Source: Naasia lichenicola (GTDB taxonomy: Bacteria; Actinomycetota; Actinomycetes; Actinomycetales; Microbacteriaceae). Taken from it: a DNA stretch of 64,000 bases. The notes below the pieces were generated by a model. The model had not been told where the DNA came from and ran no database searches. It was given only the letters and a program-made list of their open reading frames with translations. The stretch is from NCBI RefSeq assembly GCF_004801885.1, contig NZ_SSSM01000001.1, forward strand, positions 1 through 64,000, given 5' to 3'. Shown piece after piece: positions 35,727 to 44,375 of this stretch (positions within the stretch are counted from its first letter, which is position 1; every line of letters starts with the position of its first letter). A program made the position numbers and the translations under genes.

Positions 35727-36398
35727 ATGGTTCCAATCGGACGCGAGATCCACCCGCGAGCGGTGTCCGCTGCCTCTCTCGCGATCCTGTTCGTCATCGC
35801 CTCGGGGGTGGCCATCCGTTTCGTCGCGGCGGGCGGTGCCATCGGTCCGGATCAGTCTTGGCACGACCTGATGGCCACCCTCCGTACCCAGTTCGCTGAC
35901 TCGCTGGCGCGCGTGCTGAACGCGGTCGGCGGTACGCTCGATGTGACGACCGTGGTGGTCGTCCTGGCGATCGTCTTGCTCGCGCGACGTGAGTGGCGCG
36001 TGGGGGTTTCGCTCGTCGCGAGCATCCTCATCTCGCTCATCGCCTTCAACGCACTCAAGGCGGTGGTGGGTCGCGCGCGGCCCCTGGACGCCCTGGTGGC
36101 GGCGGGCGGTGACTCGTTCCCGTCCGGCCACAGCACAATGGCCGCCGCGCTGGCCGTCGGCATCGCGCTCATCGTCCGCAGAGTGTGGGTGTGGGTGTTG
36201 GCGATCGTCTGGGGTGTGCTGATGGCGTGGAGCCGCACCTATCTGCTGGTGCATTGGCTCTCTGACACCGTTGCCGGCGTTGTGCTCGGCGCTTCGATCT
36301 CGGTAGTGGTCTTCTGGTCGGTGCATCGCATAAGCAGAGGCGGCCGAATGGAACGGCCCGCGCACTCGTTTGAGCACGCGGGCCATTCTGGCCCGTGA
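35727..36398 (+). CDS. PAP2-family membrane phosphatase
   Basis: A 223-residue membrane protein with about five to six helices and the three PAP2 signature motifs: KAVVGRARP, PSGHS and SRTYLLVHWLSD. The His in PSGHS and in the third motif are catalytic in this family. It could act as an undecaprenyl-diphosphate or phosphatidate phosphatase. The ATG at 35727 has GAAAGGA upstream. The gene runs into a bidirectional hairpin shared with the convergent secreted-protein gene. Confidence 0.92.
   Translation: MVPIGREIHPRAVSAASLAILFVIASGVAIRFVAAGGAIGPDQSWHDLMATLRTQFADSLARVLNAVGGTLDVTTVVVVLAIVLLARREWRVGVSLVASILISLIAFNALKAVVGRARPLDALVAAGGDSFPSGHSTMAAALAVGIALIVRRVWVWVLAIVWGVLMAWSRTYLLVHWLSDTVAGVVLGASISVVVFWSVHRISRGGRMERPAHSFEHAGHSGP
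36355..36384. terminator. Bidirectional hairpin between convergent genes
   Basis: GGCCCGCG and CGCGGGCC pair over 8 bp around a 14-nt loop that has its own CTC/GAG pairing. It lies in the last codons of the PAP2 gene and just before the stop of the opposite gene (36400). No T-run is present. Confidence 0.5.
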
Positions 36399-36399
36399 G

Positions 36400-36687
36400 T
36401 CAGCCTGCGGGCGTGGCGGGGGTGTCGTCGGCGGTTTCGCCGTCCGCGGTGCCGTCCTCGATGCCTTGATCGTCGGCCGTTTCGCCGTCGGCCGTACCAT
36501 CTTCGATGCCTTGATCGTCGGCGGTCTCGCCGTCGGCGGTGCCGTCTTCCACGGCTCCGGTGGTCGAGACCGTGTTGGTCGTGCTGACGGATGATGCCTG
36601 AGCGGGCAGTCCGATCGCGAGCCCACCGGCAACGGCGGCCATGATCGCGACGCTCGAGCCGACGATGATGCGCTGTCGCTTCGTCAT
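36400..36687 (-). CDS. Secreted acidic protein with 15-residue tandem repeats
   Basis: A 95-residue protein: basic start, hydrophobic signal core and a signal-peptidase site at about LPAQAS-S (residue ~31). The mature part is Thr/Ser-rich, then contains nearly three copies of a 15-residue acidic unit (EDGTADGETADDQGI). It has no recognised domain and is probably disordered. It is downstream of the histidine kinase gene on the same strand, so the two-component system may regulate it or be co-transcribed. The low-complexity acid tail could bind cations. Confidence 0.75.
   Translation of the reverse strand: MTKRQRIIVGSSVAIMAAVAGGLAIGLPAQASSVSTTNTVSTTGAVEDGTADGETADDQGIEDGTADGETADDQGIEDGTADGETADDTPATPAG
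36434..36550. repeat. 45-bp tandem repeat inside the secreted-protein gene
   Basis: Units begin at 36434, 36479 and 36524 (the third is partial, 27 bp). They differ by a few bases, so the copies are not newly made, and the 45-bp unit keeps the reading frame. They encode the acidic 15-residue repeat. Confidence 0.85.
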
Positions 36688-36752
36688 GATTGGGTCCTTT
36701 CTCTGTGCGGCGGGATGCCGCTCATCTTCAAGCTAGGAAGTGCCCCGTGAGA

Positions 36753-37685
36753 TCAACGTGAGAGAGGGAACAGCACGCCGACGCTCGTCCCGGCTCCGAC
36801 GGTCGACTCGATCGTGAGCCGCGCGTGATGAAGGTCGGCTATCTGACGGACAATGGCCAGTCCGAGCCCATTCCCGTCCGATGCGCGCGAGGAGTCCGCT
36901 CTCCAGAACCGTTCCGTCGCGTGGGTGATCTCGGACGCCCTCATGCCGATGCCGGTGTCCGTGACGGTCAGTGCCACCCCGTTGGGTCGGCGAGCTATGC
37001 GAACACGGATGGGACTGACTGCGGGGGAGTAGCGGGCCGCATTCGATAGCAGGTTGAGCAGCAGGCGATCGAGCAGGCCCGGAAGACCCTCGACAGTGGC
37101 CGTGTCATCCACCTCCGCAATGACTCGTTGGGCGACATCCGGCAGGAGTGAGACGCACCGATCGAGCACGGCGGAGAGGCGGACCGGCGTCCGATCCGCG
37201 CTGATCTCGCGATCCGACTGAGACAGCACGAGCAGATCGGACAGCGTCTGCTCCAGCACAGTGGTGGCCACGAGGGAGCGGCGAATGGCGTCCACGTACT
37301 CGTCGGGAGCCCGCTGGCGATGGACGGCGAGTTCCAGCTGAGCGCGGATAGCGGTCAGGGGCGTGCGGAGTTCATGCGACGCGTCGTCGACGAAGCGCTC
37401 CTGTGCCTCGAAGCTGCGCCGGACCGGCCTCAGGACCATTCCTGCTAGCAGCCAACTCGTGACAGGTGCGATCAGCAGCAGGGCAAGGCAGGCCCACACC
37501 AGCCCGGATCTCAGGACGGCGAACCCGGCCTCGGCGGATGCGCCGACGCCGCTCTCCGCGGGGCCGTCGAAGTCGAATGCGATGGTGACGTAGCCGTAGA
37601 CCGCGAAGGCGAAAGCGACGGCGAGCGTGAGCTGTGCCGTTGCGAAGACGACTGCGAGTCGACGCCGTGCGCGGCGGAGGATCAA
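36753..37685 (-). CDS. Sensor histidine kinase, system 1
   Basis: A 310-residue membrane kinase. Two helices (residues about 10-35 and 63-85) bracket a short extracytoplasmic loop. The phosphoacceptor is in FVDDASHELRTPLTAI near residue 105. The HATPase domain has NLLSNAARYSP, DTGIGM and GNGLGLAIV. The start is a TTG at 37685 whose TTGA overlaps the stop of the response-regulator gene by 4 bp. The ligand is unknown; the neighbouring secreted PepSY and repeat proteins suggest an envelope or cation signal. Confidence 0.9.
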   Translation of the reverse strand: MILRRARRRLAVVFATAQLTLAVAFAFAVYGYVTIAFDFDGPAESGVGASAEAGFAVLRSGLVWACLALLLIAPVTSWLLAGMVLRPVRRSFEAQERFVDDASHELRTPLTAIRAQLELAVHRQRAPDEYVDAIRRSLVATTVLEQTLSDLLVLSQSDREISADRTPVRLSAVLDRCVSLLPDVAQRVIAEVDDTATVEGLPGLLDRLLLNLLSNAARYSPAVSPIRVRIARRPNGVALTVTDTGIGMRASEITHATERFWRADSSRASDGNGLGLAIVRQIADLHHARLTIESTVGAGTSVGVLFPLSR

Positions 37686-38362
37686 TGGGAGGCGGCGATC
37701 GAGTAGCCGCTGCCGCGGTGGGTGGTGATCGGGTCCGACCGTCCCGGGACGGCGAGTTTCCGACGCAGATAGCGGACGTAGGTCGGGACGACGTTGCTGT
37801 ACCCCTCGTAGGCGCTGTCCCAGGCGTGATCGATCAGCTCCGAGGAGCTGACGATGCGACCCTGGTTTCGGACCAGGTAATCAAGCACGGCGAACTCTTT
37901 GGCCGTGAGCTCGATCCGACGACCGTCGCGCTGGACGCTCCGGGTGGCGGGGTCGAGCACTAGGTCCGCCGCTCGCAGCATCGGGGGCTGCGCTATGGGT
38001 GAGCGGCGGAGCAGCGCCCGAACCCGGGCGAGCAGCTCGTCGATATGGAACGGCTTCGTCAGGTAGTCGTCGGCGCCCGCATCCAAGCCCCGCACCTTAG
38101 AGGTATGAGAGTCGATCGCCGTCAGCATGATCACCGGCACCGAAGCAGAGATCTCACGGATGCGCTGGCACAACTCGAAGCCCCCGCCTCGCAAACCCGG
38201 CAACCGCAGGTCGAGGACGACGAGGTCCGGCTCATCGATCTCGAAGGCGTACAGGGCAGCAGCGGCATCGGCCTCGCGGTCGACTGCATAACTCGCCTCG
38301 CGGAGAGCCTGGACGATCGAGCGCGCGATCGCATCGTCGTCTTCCACCACCAGCACACGCAC
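37682..38362 (-). CDS. OmpR/PhoB-family response regulator, system 1
   Basis: A 226-residue regulator with an N-terminal receiver (acidic pocket VVEDDDA, phosphoacceptor Asp51 in LVVLDLRLPG, Thr in MLTA and Lys in LTKPF). A C-terminal winged helix follows (RRIELTAKEFAVLDYLVRNQGRIVSS...VRYLRRKL). The gene precedes and overlaps the kinase gene by 4 bp. It is divergent from the PepSY-like protein gene 425 bp away. Confidence 0.95.
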   Translation of the reverse strand: MRVLVVEDDDAIARSIVQALREASYAVDREADAAAALYAFEIDEPDLVVLDLRLPGLRGGGFELCQRIREISASVPVIMLTAIDSHTSKVRGLDAGADDYLTKPFHIDELLARVRALLRRSPIAQPPMLRAADLVLDPATRSVQRDGRRIELTAKEFAVLDYLVRNQGRIVSSSELIDHAWDSAYEGYSNVVPTYVRYLRRKLAVPGRSDPITTHRGSGYSIAASH

Positions 38363-38787
38363 GAAAACGCCTCCTCCGACGAAGTGTGTCGGGCCGCTCT
38401 TGGAATGCGCCCGTATGGCCTCGATGGCGACTGAGGATCCTCACAGCCTCGGATTGACGGGCGCTCGAACTGAAACAACGCGGCTGCGTCGCTCACGCTC
38501 GGGTCGGTGGAATGGGCTCGAATCGCGATTGTCATCGTGGTGCTCGTCCGGATCCCCGCGGCTCTCCGCAGTCTGTTCGGGCGGTAGTGAACCCAAGTCA
38601 TTGACCGGCAAGAACACGGACATAGCGAACTGCGAGGTCTCTTCAGCCTCCTGTCTGCCTCGGGCCCGGGCGCCTGAACGTCCATTCAGGGATGGCGTCG
38701 CTGGGTCGAATTCATAGGCCGTCGATAAGGGCCCCGCTCACCGTGGCCTCACCCGCAGACGGCGGGCACAACAGGCAAGGAGCAATC
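38363..38787. other. Intergenic region between response regulator and PepSY gene
   Basis: About 425 bases with no gene I can support. One short open stretch (38511-38589, GTG to TAG) would encode a hydrophobic peptide (VEWARIAIVIVVLVRIP), but it has no ribosome site I trust. The region should hold the promoters of both flanking units. A partial palindrome CTGAACGTCCATTCAG lies near 38670. The PepSY start has GCAAGGAG upstream. Confidence 0.5.
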
Positions 38788-39246
38788 ATGAAGAAGACGA
38801 ACAAGCTCGGACTGGCCGGTATAGGCCTCGCCGGCGTCATCGCGGTCGGAGCGCTGACCGCCGCGGCGCTGCCCGCCCAGGCCGAGAGCACGACGTCGCC
38901 GACGACTTCCACCTCGACGACGGCGCCGGATCCGAGCCAGGGCGGGCACACCGCCAACGGCATCACGGAGGCCATCCTCACTGGCGATATCGCGACCAAG
39001 GTCCAGGCCGTGGTCGAGGCTGCATACCCGGGCGCGACGATCGAGCGCATGGAGAACGACGCCGAAGGCGCCACCTATGAAGCGCACATCGTGCAGGCCG
39101 ACGGCACCAATGCGACGGTCAAGCTCGATGCCTCATTCGCGATCACCGGCACGGAGTCGGGACACGGCGGCGGTCATGACGACGTCAACGACAGTGCCGA
39201 CGACGCCGAGACCAACGACGACGACAGCGGATCAGCGACTAGCTAA
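38788..39246 (+). CDS. Secreted PepSY-domain protein
   Basis: A 152-residue exported protein. It has a basic start (KKTNKLG), a hydrophobic core and an AXA cleavage site at about LPAQAES (residue ~32), then a Thr/Ser-rich linker. One PepSY-like domain follows at about residues 57-110 (ITEAILTGDIATKVQAVVEAAYPGATIERMEND...AHIVQADGTNATVKLD). A Gly/His-rich stretch (GHGGGH) and acidic tail follow and could bind metal. PepSY proteins are often controlled by adjacent two-component systems. A strong terminator follows. Confidence 0.88.
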   Translation: MKKTNKLGLAGIGLAGVIAVGALTAAALPAQAESTTSPTTSTSTTAPDPSQGGHTANGITEAILTGDIATKVQAVVEAAYPGATIERMENDAEGATYEAHIVQADGTNATVKLDASFAITGTESGHGGGHDDVNDSADDAETNDDDSGSATS

Positions 39247-39253
39247 CCGTCCC

Positions 39254-39295
39254 ATCCGATCCCGCCGAGCGCAGGTGCGACCGGCGGGATCGGAT
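39254..39295 (+). terminator. Intrinsic terminator after the PepSY gene
   Basis: A perfect 14-bp stem, ATCCGATCCCGCCG with its complement, around a 14-nt loop, followed by GCTTTCTG with a short T-run. It separates the PepSY gene from the membrane-protein operon that begins at 39373. Confidence 0.8.
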
Positions 39296-39372
39296 GCTTT
39301 CTGAAGGGTTGTTCACCTACTAGGCGGACCTCAAGGGTCAGCTCTCAGCGCTGGCAGGACAGAGTGGAGACG

Positions 39373-40176
39373 ATGTCTGAACCCACAGCGCCCTCGGGGC
39401 AGCGGCCGTCGGCTCTGCTGACATCCAAGGTGCCGCAGATCACCGTCCTGTTCTGGGTGATCAAGATCCTCACCACCGGCATGGGCGAGTCCGCGTCCGA
39501 CTACCTGGTCGTGACCTTCGAACCCGTGCTCGTCGTCGTGGTGACCGCGGTGCTGTTCGCGATCGCGCTGGCCGTCCAGCTGCGTGCGCCGCGCTACGTG
39601 CCGTGGAAGTACTGGCTGGTCGTCGCCATGGTCGGCATCTTCGGCACGATGGTCGCCGACGTCGCACACGTCGTCCTCGGAGTGCCGTACCTCGTGTCCA
39701 GTGCGGTCTTCGCGCTCCTGCTCGCCGCAATCCTCATCGCATGGCTGCGCATCGAGGGCAGCATCTCGATCCACACCATCACCTCGCGACGACGCGAGCT
39801 GTTCTACTGGGCAACCGTCGTCGCGACCTTCGCCCTCGGCACCGCACTGGGCGACATGACCGCGCACGCCCTGAACCTCGGCTATCTGGGGTCGGCCGCG
39901 CTCTTCGCCGTGATCATCGCCCTACCCGGCCTCGCCTACAGGTTCCGACTGCTCGGCCCGATCGCCGCGTTCTGGGCCTCCTACATCGTGACCAGACCCC
40001 TTGGCGCGTCGGTCGCCGACTGGCTCGGAGTCTCCCATTCCCGCGGAGGTCTCGGAGTCGGCTCCGGCACCGTGGCGATCATCGCCGCCGGCGTCACAGC
40101 AGCCCTGGTCGCCCTGCAGAGCGACCGCCGAGTCGGATCCCGTTCGACATTCGTCTCTGAGGGAGCAGCCCAGTGA
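39373..40176 (+). CDS. COG4705-type membrane protein, copy 1
   Basis: A 267-residue membrane protein with about eight helices. Two internal halves both contain a segment with the pattern KxxxxxxGExxxDY/D: WVIKILTTGMGESASDYL in the first half and FALGTALGDMTAHALNLGYLGSAALF in the second, indicating an internal duplication. This matches the uncharacterised COG4705 family. Acidic residues within the helices suggest cation handling. It shares its stop with the DedA gene start (GTGA). Related copy at 40953-41801. Confidence 0.8.
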   Translation: MSEPTAPSGQRPSALLTSKVPQITVLFWVIKILTTGMGESASDYLVVTFEPVLVVVVTAVLFAIALAVQLRAPRYVPWKYWLVVAMVGIFGTMVADVAHVVLGVPYLVSSAVFALLLAAILIAWLRIEGSISIHTITSRRRELFYWATVVATFALGTALGDMTAHALNLGYLGSAALFAVIIALPGLAYRFRLLGPIAAFWASYIVTRPLGASVADWLGVSHSRGGLGVGSGTVAIIAAGVTAALVALQSDRRVGSRSTFVSEGAAQ

Positions 40177-40808
40177 TCCGAGGCATCTTCGATCCGCAGA
40201 GCATCATCGAATCGAGCGGCCCGTGGGGCCTCCTGGTGGTGTGTGCGATCATCTTCGTCGAGACGGGCCTGCTCATCGGGTTCGTCCTGCCCGGCGACAC
40301 CCTTCTCTTCTTCACCGGAGTCCTCACGTTCTCTGGAGTGCTGAACGTCCCGCTGCCCGTGGTCATCGGCGCGGTGATCCTGTCGGCGGTGATCGGCGAC
40401 CAGCTCGGGTACCTCATCGGACACCGAGCCGGCCCCGCCGTCTTCGAACGGAAGCAAGCCGGGCTCATCAGCAAGGCGAGCCTCGACCGGACCAACGCAT
40501 TCTTCGAGAGATACGGGGCGAGGACGGTGACGATCGCGCGCTTCGTGCCCGTCGTGCGCACCATCGCACCCGTCGCCGCCGGCGCAGCGCGAATGCACTA
40601 CCGGCGCTTCCTGATCTACAACATCGTCGGGGGAGCGCTCTGGGCGCTGCTGATCATCCTCGCCGGCTACTTCCTCGGTCAGATCCCCGGGGTCGCAGAC
40701 TTCGTCTCGAAGTACATCGACATCATCCTCATCGGAATCGTCGTGCTCTCGGTCGGATCCCTCCTCGTCAATCTGCTTCGTCAGCGCCGCGCACGCTCCA
40801 CCACCTGA
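40173..40808 (+). CDS. DedA-family membrane protein
   Basis: A 211-residue DedA/SNARE-associated (VTT) domain protein: GLLVVCAIIFVETGLLIGFVLPGDTLLFFTG with the family's ExGxxxPGDxxL-type motif, then YLIGHRAGPAVF, FFERYGARTVTIARFVPVVRTIAPVAAG (the conserved RxxPxxR-type stretch) and a final helix. Such proteins scramble or flip lipids such as undecaprenyl phosphate and affect envelope homeostasis. GTG start overlaps the upstream stop by 3 bp. Confidence 0.93.
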   Translation: MIRGIFDPQSIIESSGPWGLLVVCAIIFVETGLLIGFVLPGDTLLFFTGVLTFSGVLNVPLPVVIGAVILSAVIGDQLGYLIGHRAGPAVFERKQAGLISKASLDRTNAFFERYGARTVTIARFVPVVRTIAPVAAGAARMHYRRFLIYNIVGGALWALLIILAGYFLGQIPGVADFVSKYIDIILIGIVVLSVGSLLVNLLRQRRARSTT

Positions 40809-40952
40809 GGCGTGCACCGCGATCCGTGCACCGCCTCGCACGGGTGAGAGTCCGTACAGGATCGGCTCCTCGGCCGGTTCTCTGAACGCACCCTCAGCCC
40901 GCAGGTCCCCGCGGCCCAGGTGCGGGACAGCGCTGATCGGAAACCTGAGCGC

Positions 40953-41801
40953 ATGACTTCACCACGCAATGCCTCCGCCTCGCGCAGCGTCTCCGACCCC
41001 GCATCGACCCGGATCAGCGATCTGCTGCTCAGCAAGGTCCCGCAGGTCACTATCGCCTTCTGGATCATCAAGGTCTTCTCCACCACGGTCGGTGAAACGG
41101 CCGCCGACTACTTCAACGACACGCTCGGCTTCGGGCTCACCCTGACCACCATCCTCGTCGGCGCTCTCTTCCTCATCGCCCTTGCCGTGCAGTTCGCCAC
41201 CAGGCGGTACACGCCCGTCGTGTACTGGCTCACCGTGGTCCTGATCAGCGTCGTGGGCACCCTGATCACCGACAACCTCACCGACGTCGTCGGCGTCCCG
41301 CTGCTCGCGTCGACGATCGTCTTCAGCGTCCTGCTGGCCGCCACCTTCACTGTCTGGTTCCTCAGGGAGCGGACGCTCTCGATCCACTCCATCGTGAGCC
41401 GACCGCGCGAAGCGTTCTACTGGCTCGCGATCCTCTTCACGTTCGCGCTGGGCACCGCGGCCGGTGACTACCTCTCCGAGGCGCTCGGCCTGGGCTACCT
41501 CGTCGCGGCCGTCCTGTTCGCTGCGGTCATCGGCGTGATCGCCATCGCGTTCTTCGTCTTCAAGGCCAACGCGGTGGTCTGTTTCTGGGCGGCGTACATC
41601 ATGACCCGACCCCTCGGAGCCTCAATCGGAGACCTCTCCTCAGCACCAACCGCAGATGGTGGCCTCGGACTCGGATACACCATCACCAGTGTCGTTCTGG
41701 GGGCTGTGATCATCGCCCTCGTCGTCTACCTGTCGGTGCGGTTGGCAGCACAGCGTCGTCAGGTCCAAGGGTCGACGGCCACGGCGACCGTGACGGCCTG
41801 A
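40953..41801 (+). CDS. COG4705-type membrane protein, copy 2
   Basis: A 282-residue paralogue of the protein at 39373-40176 with the same two-half layout: KVPQVTIAFWIIKVFSTTVGETAADYF, then a second half ending in FALGTAAGDYLSEALGLGYLVAAVLFA and AYIMTRPLGASIGDL. The shared residues (K, GET/GES, D-Y, RPLGAS) suggest the same function. The ATG at 40953 was chosen. In the 144 bp before it I see a repeated GTGCACCGC and no recognised riboswitch. Confidence 0.8.
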   Translation: MTSPRNASASRSVSDPASTRISDLLLSKVPQVTIAFWIIKVFSTTVGETAADYFNDTLGFGLTLTTILVGALFLIALAVQFATRRYTPVVYWLTVVLISVVGTLITDNLTDVVGVPLLASTIVFSVLLAATFTVWFLRERTLSIHSIVSRPREAFYWLAILFTFALGTAAGDYLSEALGLGYLVAAVLFAAVIGVIAIAFFVFKANAVVCFWAAYIMTRPLGASIGDLSSAPTADGGLGLGYTITSVVLGAVIIALVVYLSVRLAAQRRQVQGSTATATVTA

Positions 41802-41846
41802 GGCGCCGACCTAGGATGCGAGGAGTCCGCTCGGAAGGGAGCCGCC

Positions 41847-42527
41847 ATGCGCATCCTCGTCGTCGATGACGAACCGGAGATGGCCGCCCTCGTCTCACGC
41901 GGACTCACTGCCGAAGGGCACGACGTCGTCTCCGCACTCGATGGGGTCACTGCCCTCGGCGAGGTGCTGTCGTCCCCGTTCGAGCTCGCCGTCGTCGACG
42001 TCATGCTCCCGGGGATGTCGGGCTTCGAACTCTGCCGGCGGATCAAGGAGGAGGACGAGACCACCGCCGTCATCCTGCTGACCGCTCGGGATGCTGTCGA
42101 CGATCGAGTTCGCGGGCTCGACGCGGGCGCGGATGACTACATGATCAAGCCGTTCGCCTTCGCAGAGCTCGCAGCCCGTGTCCGCGCGGTCCGTCGCCGA
42201 GACGCGCTCAGCGCACCCTCCCGCATGGAGATCGGCACCGTCATCATCGATCTCCGCCGTCACCGTGTTCGATCCGGGGAGAAGGACGTTCCCCTCAGCC
42301 GGACTGAGTTCGACGTTATGCGCGTGCTCGCCGAGAACGTGGGGGAGACGGTCAGCCGCGTGCAGCTGCTCGGCGAGGTGTGGGAAACAACCGACAACAT
42401 CGATCCGAACATCGTCGACCAGTACGTCAGCTACCTGCGCCGCAAGCTCGACGCCTCGGGCGCGGACGTGCGGATCGTGACGGCGCGGGGTGTGGGGTTC
42501 TCGCTCGTCACCCCTGAGCCATCATGA
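41847..42527 (+). CDS. OmpR-family response regulator, system 2
   Basis: A 226-residue regulator. Receiver: VVDDEPEM acidic pocket, Asp51 in LAVVDVMLPGMSG, Thr in LLTARD, Lys in MIKPF. A winged-helix output domain follows from about residue 130 (VPLSRTEFDVMRVLAENVGETVSRVQLLGEVW...SYLRRKLD). It overlaps the kinase gene by 4 bp. RBS is GGAAGGGAG. The COG4705/DedA genes upstream on the same strand are plausible targets. Confidence 0.95.
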   Translation: MRILVVDDEPEMAALVSRGLTAEGHDVVSALDGVTALGEVLSSPFELAVVDVMLPGMSGFELCRRIKEEDETTAVILLTARDAVDDRVRGLDAGADDYMIKPFAFAELAARVRAVRRRDALSAPSRMEIGTVIIDLRRHRVRSGEKDVPLSRTEFDVMRVLAENVGETVSRVQLLGEVWETTDNIDPNIVDQYVSYLRRKLDASGADVRIVTARGVGFSLVTPEPS

Positions 42528-43933
42528 CGGGAGCGCCGACCTCCGGCCGGGCGCCACTGCTCGCTGGAATCGGACTCCGCGCGCGCATCGCCGGCGGCAG
42601 CCTTATCATCGCGATCCTGCTGTCGGTGATCGCCGGCATCATCATCGACGCCCAGATCGCGCGCATCGTGCGCGACGGTACCGTTCAGGTGCTCATGAGC
42701 GACGCCGCTCCATTCGTCGTCGCGCTGCAGAACGAACCGGGTGACAGCTTCGATGCGGCCGGACCCGGCCAGCTGGTCGCAGTCATCGATCCTGCCGGCG
42801 TGGCGCAGGTCGACACCCTTCCCGAAGAGCTGAGCGAGGCAGTGCGCCGGCACGATGTCACGGATGGGACGAGCACGATGCTCGCGGCCGGCGACGAATA
42901 TGTGGTGTACAAGACAGAGGTGGAGATCGCAGGCCGAACCTGGACGGTGATTGCCGCGCGCGCCGCCAGCGAGGAGGACACGGTCGCGGATCAGCTGCGC
43001 AACCTCCTGTTCGTCCTGCTTGCGGTGATCGACCTCGCGGTCGGCGGCACGGCCTGGCTGCTCTCGTCCGCAGCACTTGCGCCCGTCGGACGCCTTCGCG
43101 AGAGCGCCCAGACGCTGAGCACCGCGCCAGGATCGGATCTGCTTCCCGTGGGCGGTGCGAACGACGAGATCGCGCAGCTCGCCCGCACCCTCAACGAGCT
43201 CATCGAACGGCTTCGCGCTTCGGCGGATCGAGAGCGCCAGCTCGTCTCCGACGCGAGCCACGAACTGCGTACCCCGCTTGCGATCCTGCGAACCCAGCTC
43301 GAGCTCGCTCGCGCGGAGGCGTCATCGATCGAGCAGCTCGTCACCGACATCGAAGGCGCAGAGCGAAGTGCTGCCCGGCTCGCGTCTCTCGTGAGCTCGC
43401 TCCTCGTGCTGTCGACGATCGAGTCCTCCGCCCCTCCTGCAGCCTTGGCGACCGCGCGCTCGCTCGAACGCGAAGTCTCCGAGGCCGTCGAACGCGCCAG
43501 GTTCCGCACACCAGGCTCGGGGATCGTCGTTGACTACCCATTCGGCTCCGCGTTCGACGGGTCCATCCTTTACGCCGTTCGCGACGAGGATTTCGGACGT
43601 CTGGTCGACAACCTCCTGACCAACTCCATCACTGCTGTCGGCCAGTCCGGCACCATCACCGTGCGATGCTCATCCGCATCGAAGGGACTCGAGCTGTCCG
43701 TTGCTGACACCGGCGGAGGCCTTGATCCGGCATTCGAACCGCTCGCACTCGAACGCTTCACCCGCGCGGACGATGCTCGCGTCCGCCGCGAAGGAGCGGG
43801 CCTCGGATTGGCCATCGCCGCCGCCATCGTCGCGCAAGCCAATGGGACCATCACCCTCGACAACCAACCGGGCGACGGGCTCACGGTCGTCGTGTCCCTG
43901 CCGCCATCAGCGGCGAGCACCCCTGCGCAGTGA
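42524..43933 (+). CDS. Sensor histidine kinase, system 2
   Basis: A 469-residue kinase: N-terminal helix (residues ~20-45), an extracytoplasmic sensor loop of about 120 residues, a second helix (~165-185), a HAMP-like linker (ALAPVGRLRESAQTL), the phosphoacceptor box SDASHELRTPLAILRTQ, and an HATPase domain with N-box NLLTNSITAVG, DTGGGL and GAGLGLAI. It pairs with the regulator encoded just upstream. Its 3' end is 8 bp before the duplicated VOC region. Confidence 0.93.
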   Translation: MTGAPTSGRAPLLAGIGLRARIAGGSLIIAILLSVIAGIIIDAQIARIVRDGTVQVLMSDAAPFVVALQNEPGDSFDAAGPGQLVAVIDPAGVAQVDTLPEELSEAVRRHDVTDGTSTMLAAGDEYVVYKTEVEIAGRTWTVIAARAASEEDTVADQLRNLLFVLLAVIDLAVGGTAWLLSSAALAPVGRLRESAQTLSTAPGSDLLPVGGANDEIAQLARTLNELIERLRASADRERQLVSDASHELRTPLAILRTQLELARAEASSIEQLVTDIEGAERSAARLASLVSSLLVLSTIESSAPPAALATARSLEREVSEAVERARFRTPGSGIVVDYPFGSAFDGSILYAVRDEDFGRLVDNLLTNSITAVGQSGTITVRCSSASKGLELSVADTGGGLDPAFEPLALERFTRADDARVRREGAGLGLAIAAAIVAQANGTITLDNQPGDGLTVVVSLPPSAASTPAQ

Positions 43934-43940
43934 GCTGCCA

Positions 43941-44374
43941 CGTTCCGCAGCACGAAACCACCTGCCACAATCAGCACCCACCGCAAGAGAGATGGACCGC
44001 CCCGCCATGGACATGCGCCTCGAACTCATCCCGCTGCCTTCGGCGGACATCGCACGCAGCAAGGCCTTCTACGCGGAGAGAGTCGGGTTCAACCTCGACC
44101 ACGATGTGGAACCGGGCAATGGAATGCGCATCGTCCAGCTGACGCCTCCTGGATCTGCGTGCTCGATCGTCATCGGGACCGGCATGCTCGGCAGCAGTGC
44201 GTCGCCCGTGAAGGGCCTCCATCTCGTGGTCGATGATCTCGCCCTGGTCCGCAGCACGTTGCTGGACCGTGGCGTGGAAGTGTCGGATATCAGTGACATG
44301 GGCGGCGGTGTCCGCTACGCCTACTTCTCCGACCCAGACGGCAATTCCTGGGCGCTTCAGGAGATCACTCGCTG
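43941..44374 (+). repeat. VOC-gene duplication, copy 2
   Basis: Repeat of 18465-18898 with the same orientation. It begins 8 bp after the kinase stop, and its 3' end overlaps the end of the second higA gene, so the duplicated VOC segment and the higBA cassette were joined here. Confidence 0.85.
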
Positions 44375-44375
44375 A
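44007..44375 (+). CDS. VOC (glyoxalase-like) protein, copy 2
   Basis: A 122-residue single-domain VOC protein almost the same as the one at 18532-18900; differences include SADIARSKAFYAERVGF for VTDIARSKAFYVERVGF and KGLHLVVDDLALV for TGIHLVVDDLTLV. The SDPDGNSWALQEI motif is kept. Same upstream GAGAG sequence and same ATG. It ends in overlap with the opposite-strand higA copy 2 by 11 bp. Confidence 0.9.
   Translation: MDMRLELIPLPSADIARSKAFYAERVGFNLDHDVEPGNGMRIVQLTPPGSACSIVIGTGMLGSSASPVKGLHLVVDDLALVRSTLLDRGVEVSDISDMGGGVRYAYFSDPDGNSWALQEITR

Noticed and set aside
36434-36550. CRISPR-like regular repeats
   Set aside because: The three 45-bp units are contiguous, encode an acidic peptide repeat in frame, and have no spacers.
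38511-38589. Small hydrophobic peptide between the response regulator and PepSY genes
   Set aside because: The short frame from GTG has no clear ribosome site or -10 box, and its length is within chance.
40809-40952. Possible riboswitch before the second COG4705 gene
   Set aside because: The repeated GTGCACCGC and GGGTGAGAGTCC looked structured, but no known riboswitch core such as the manganese yybP-ykoY motif could be found.
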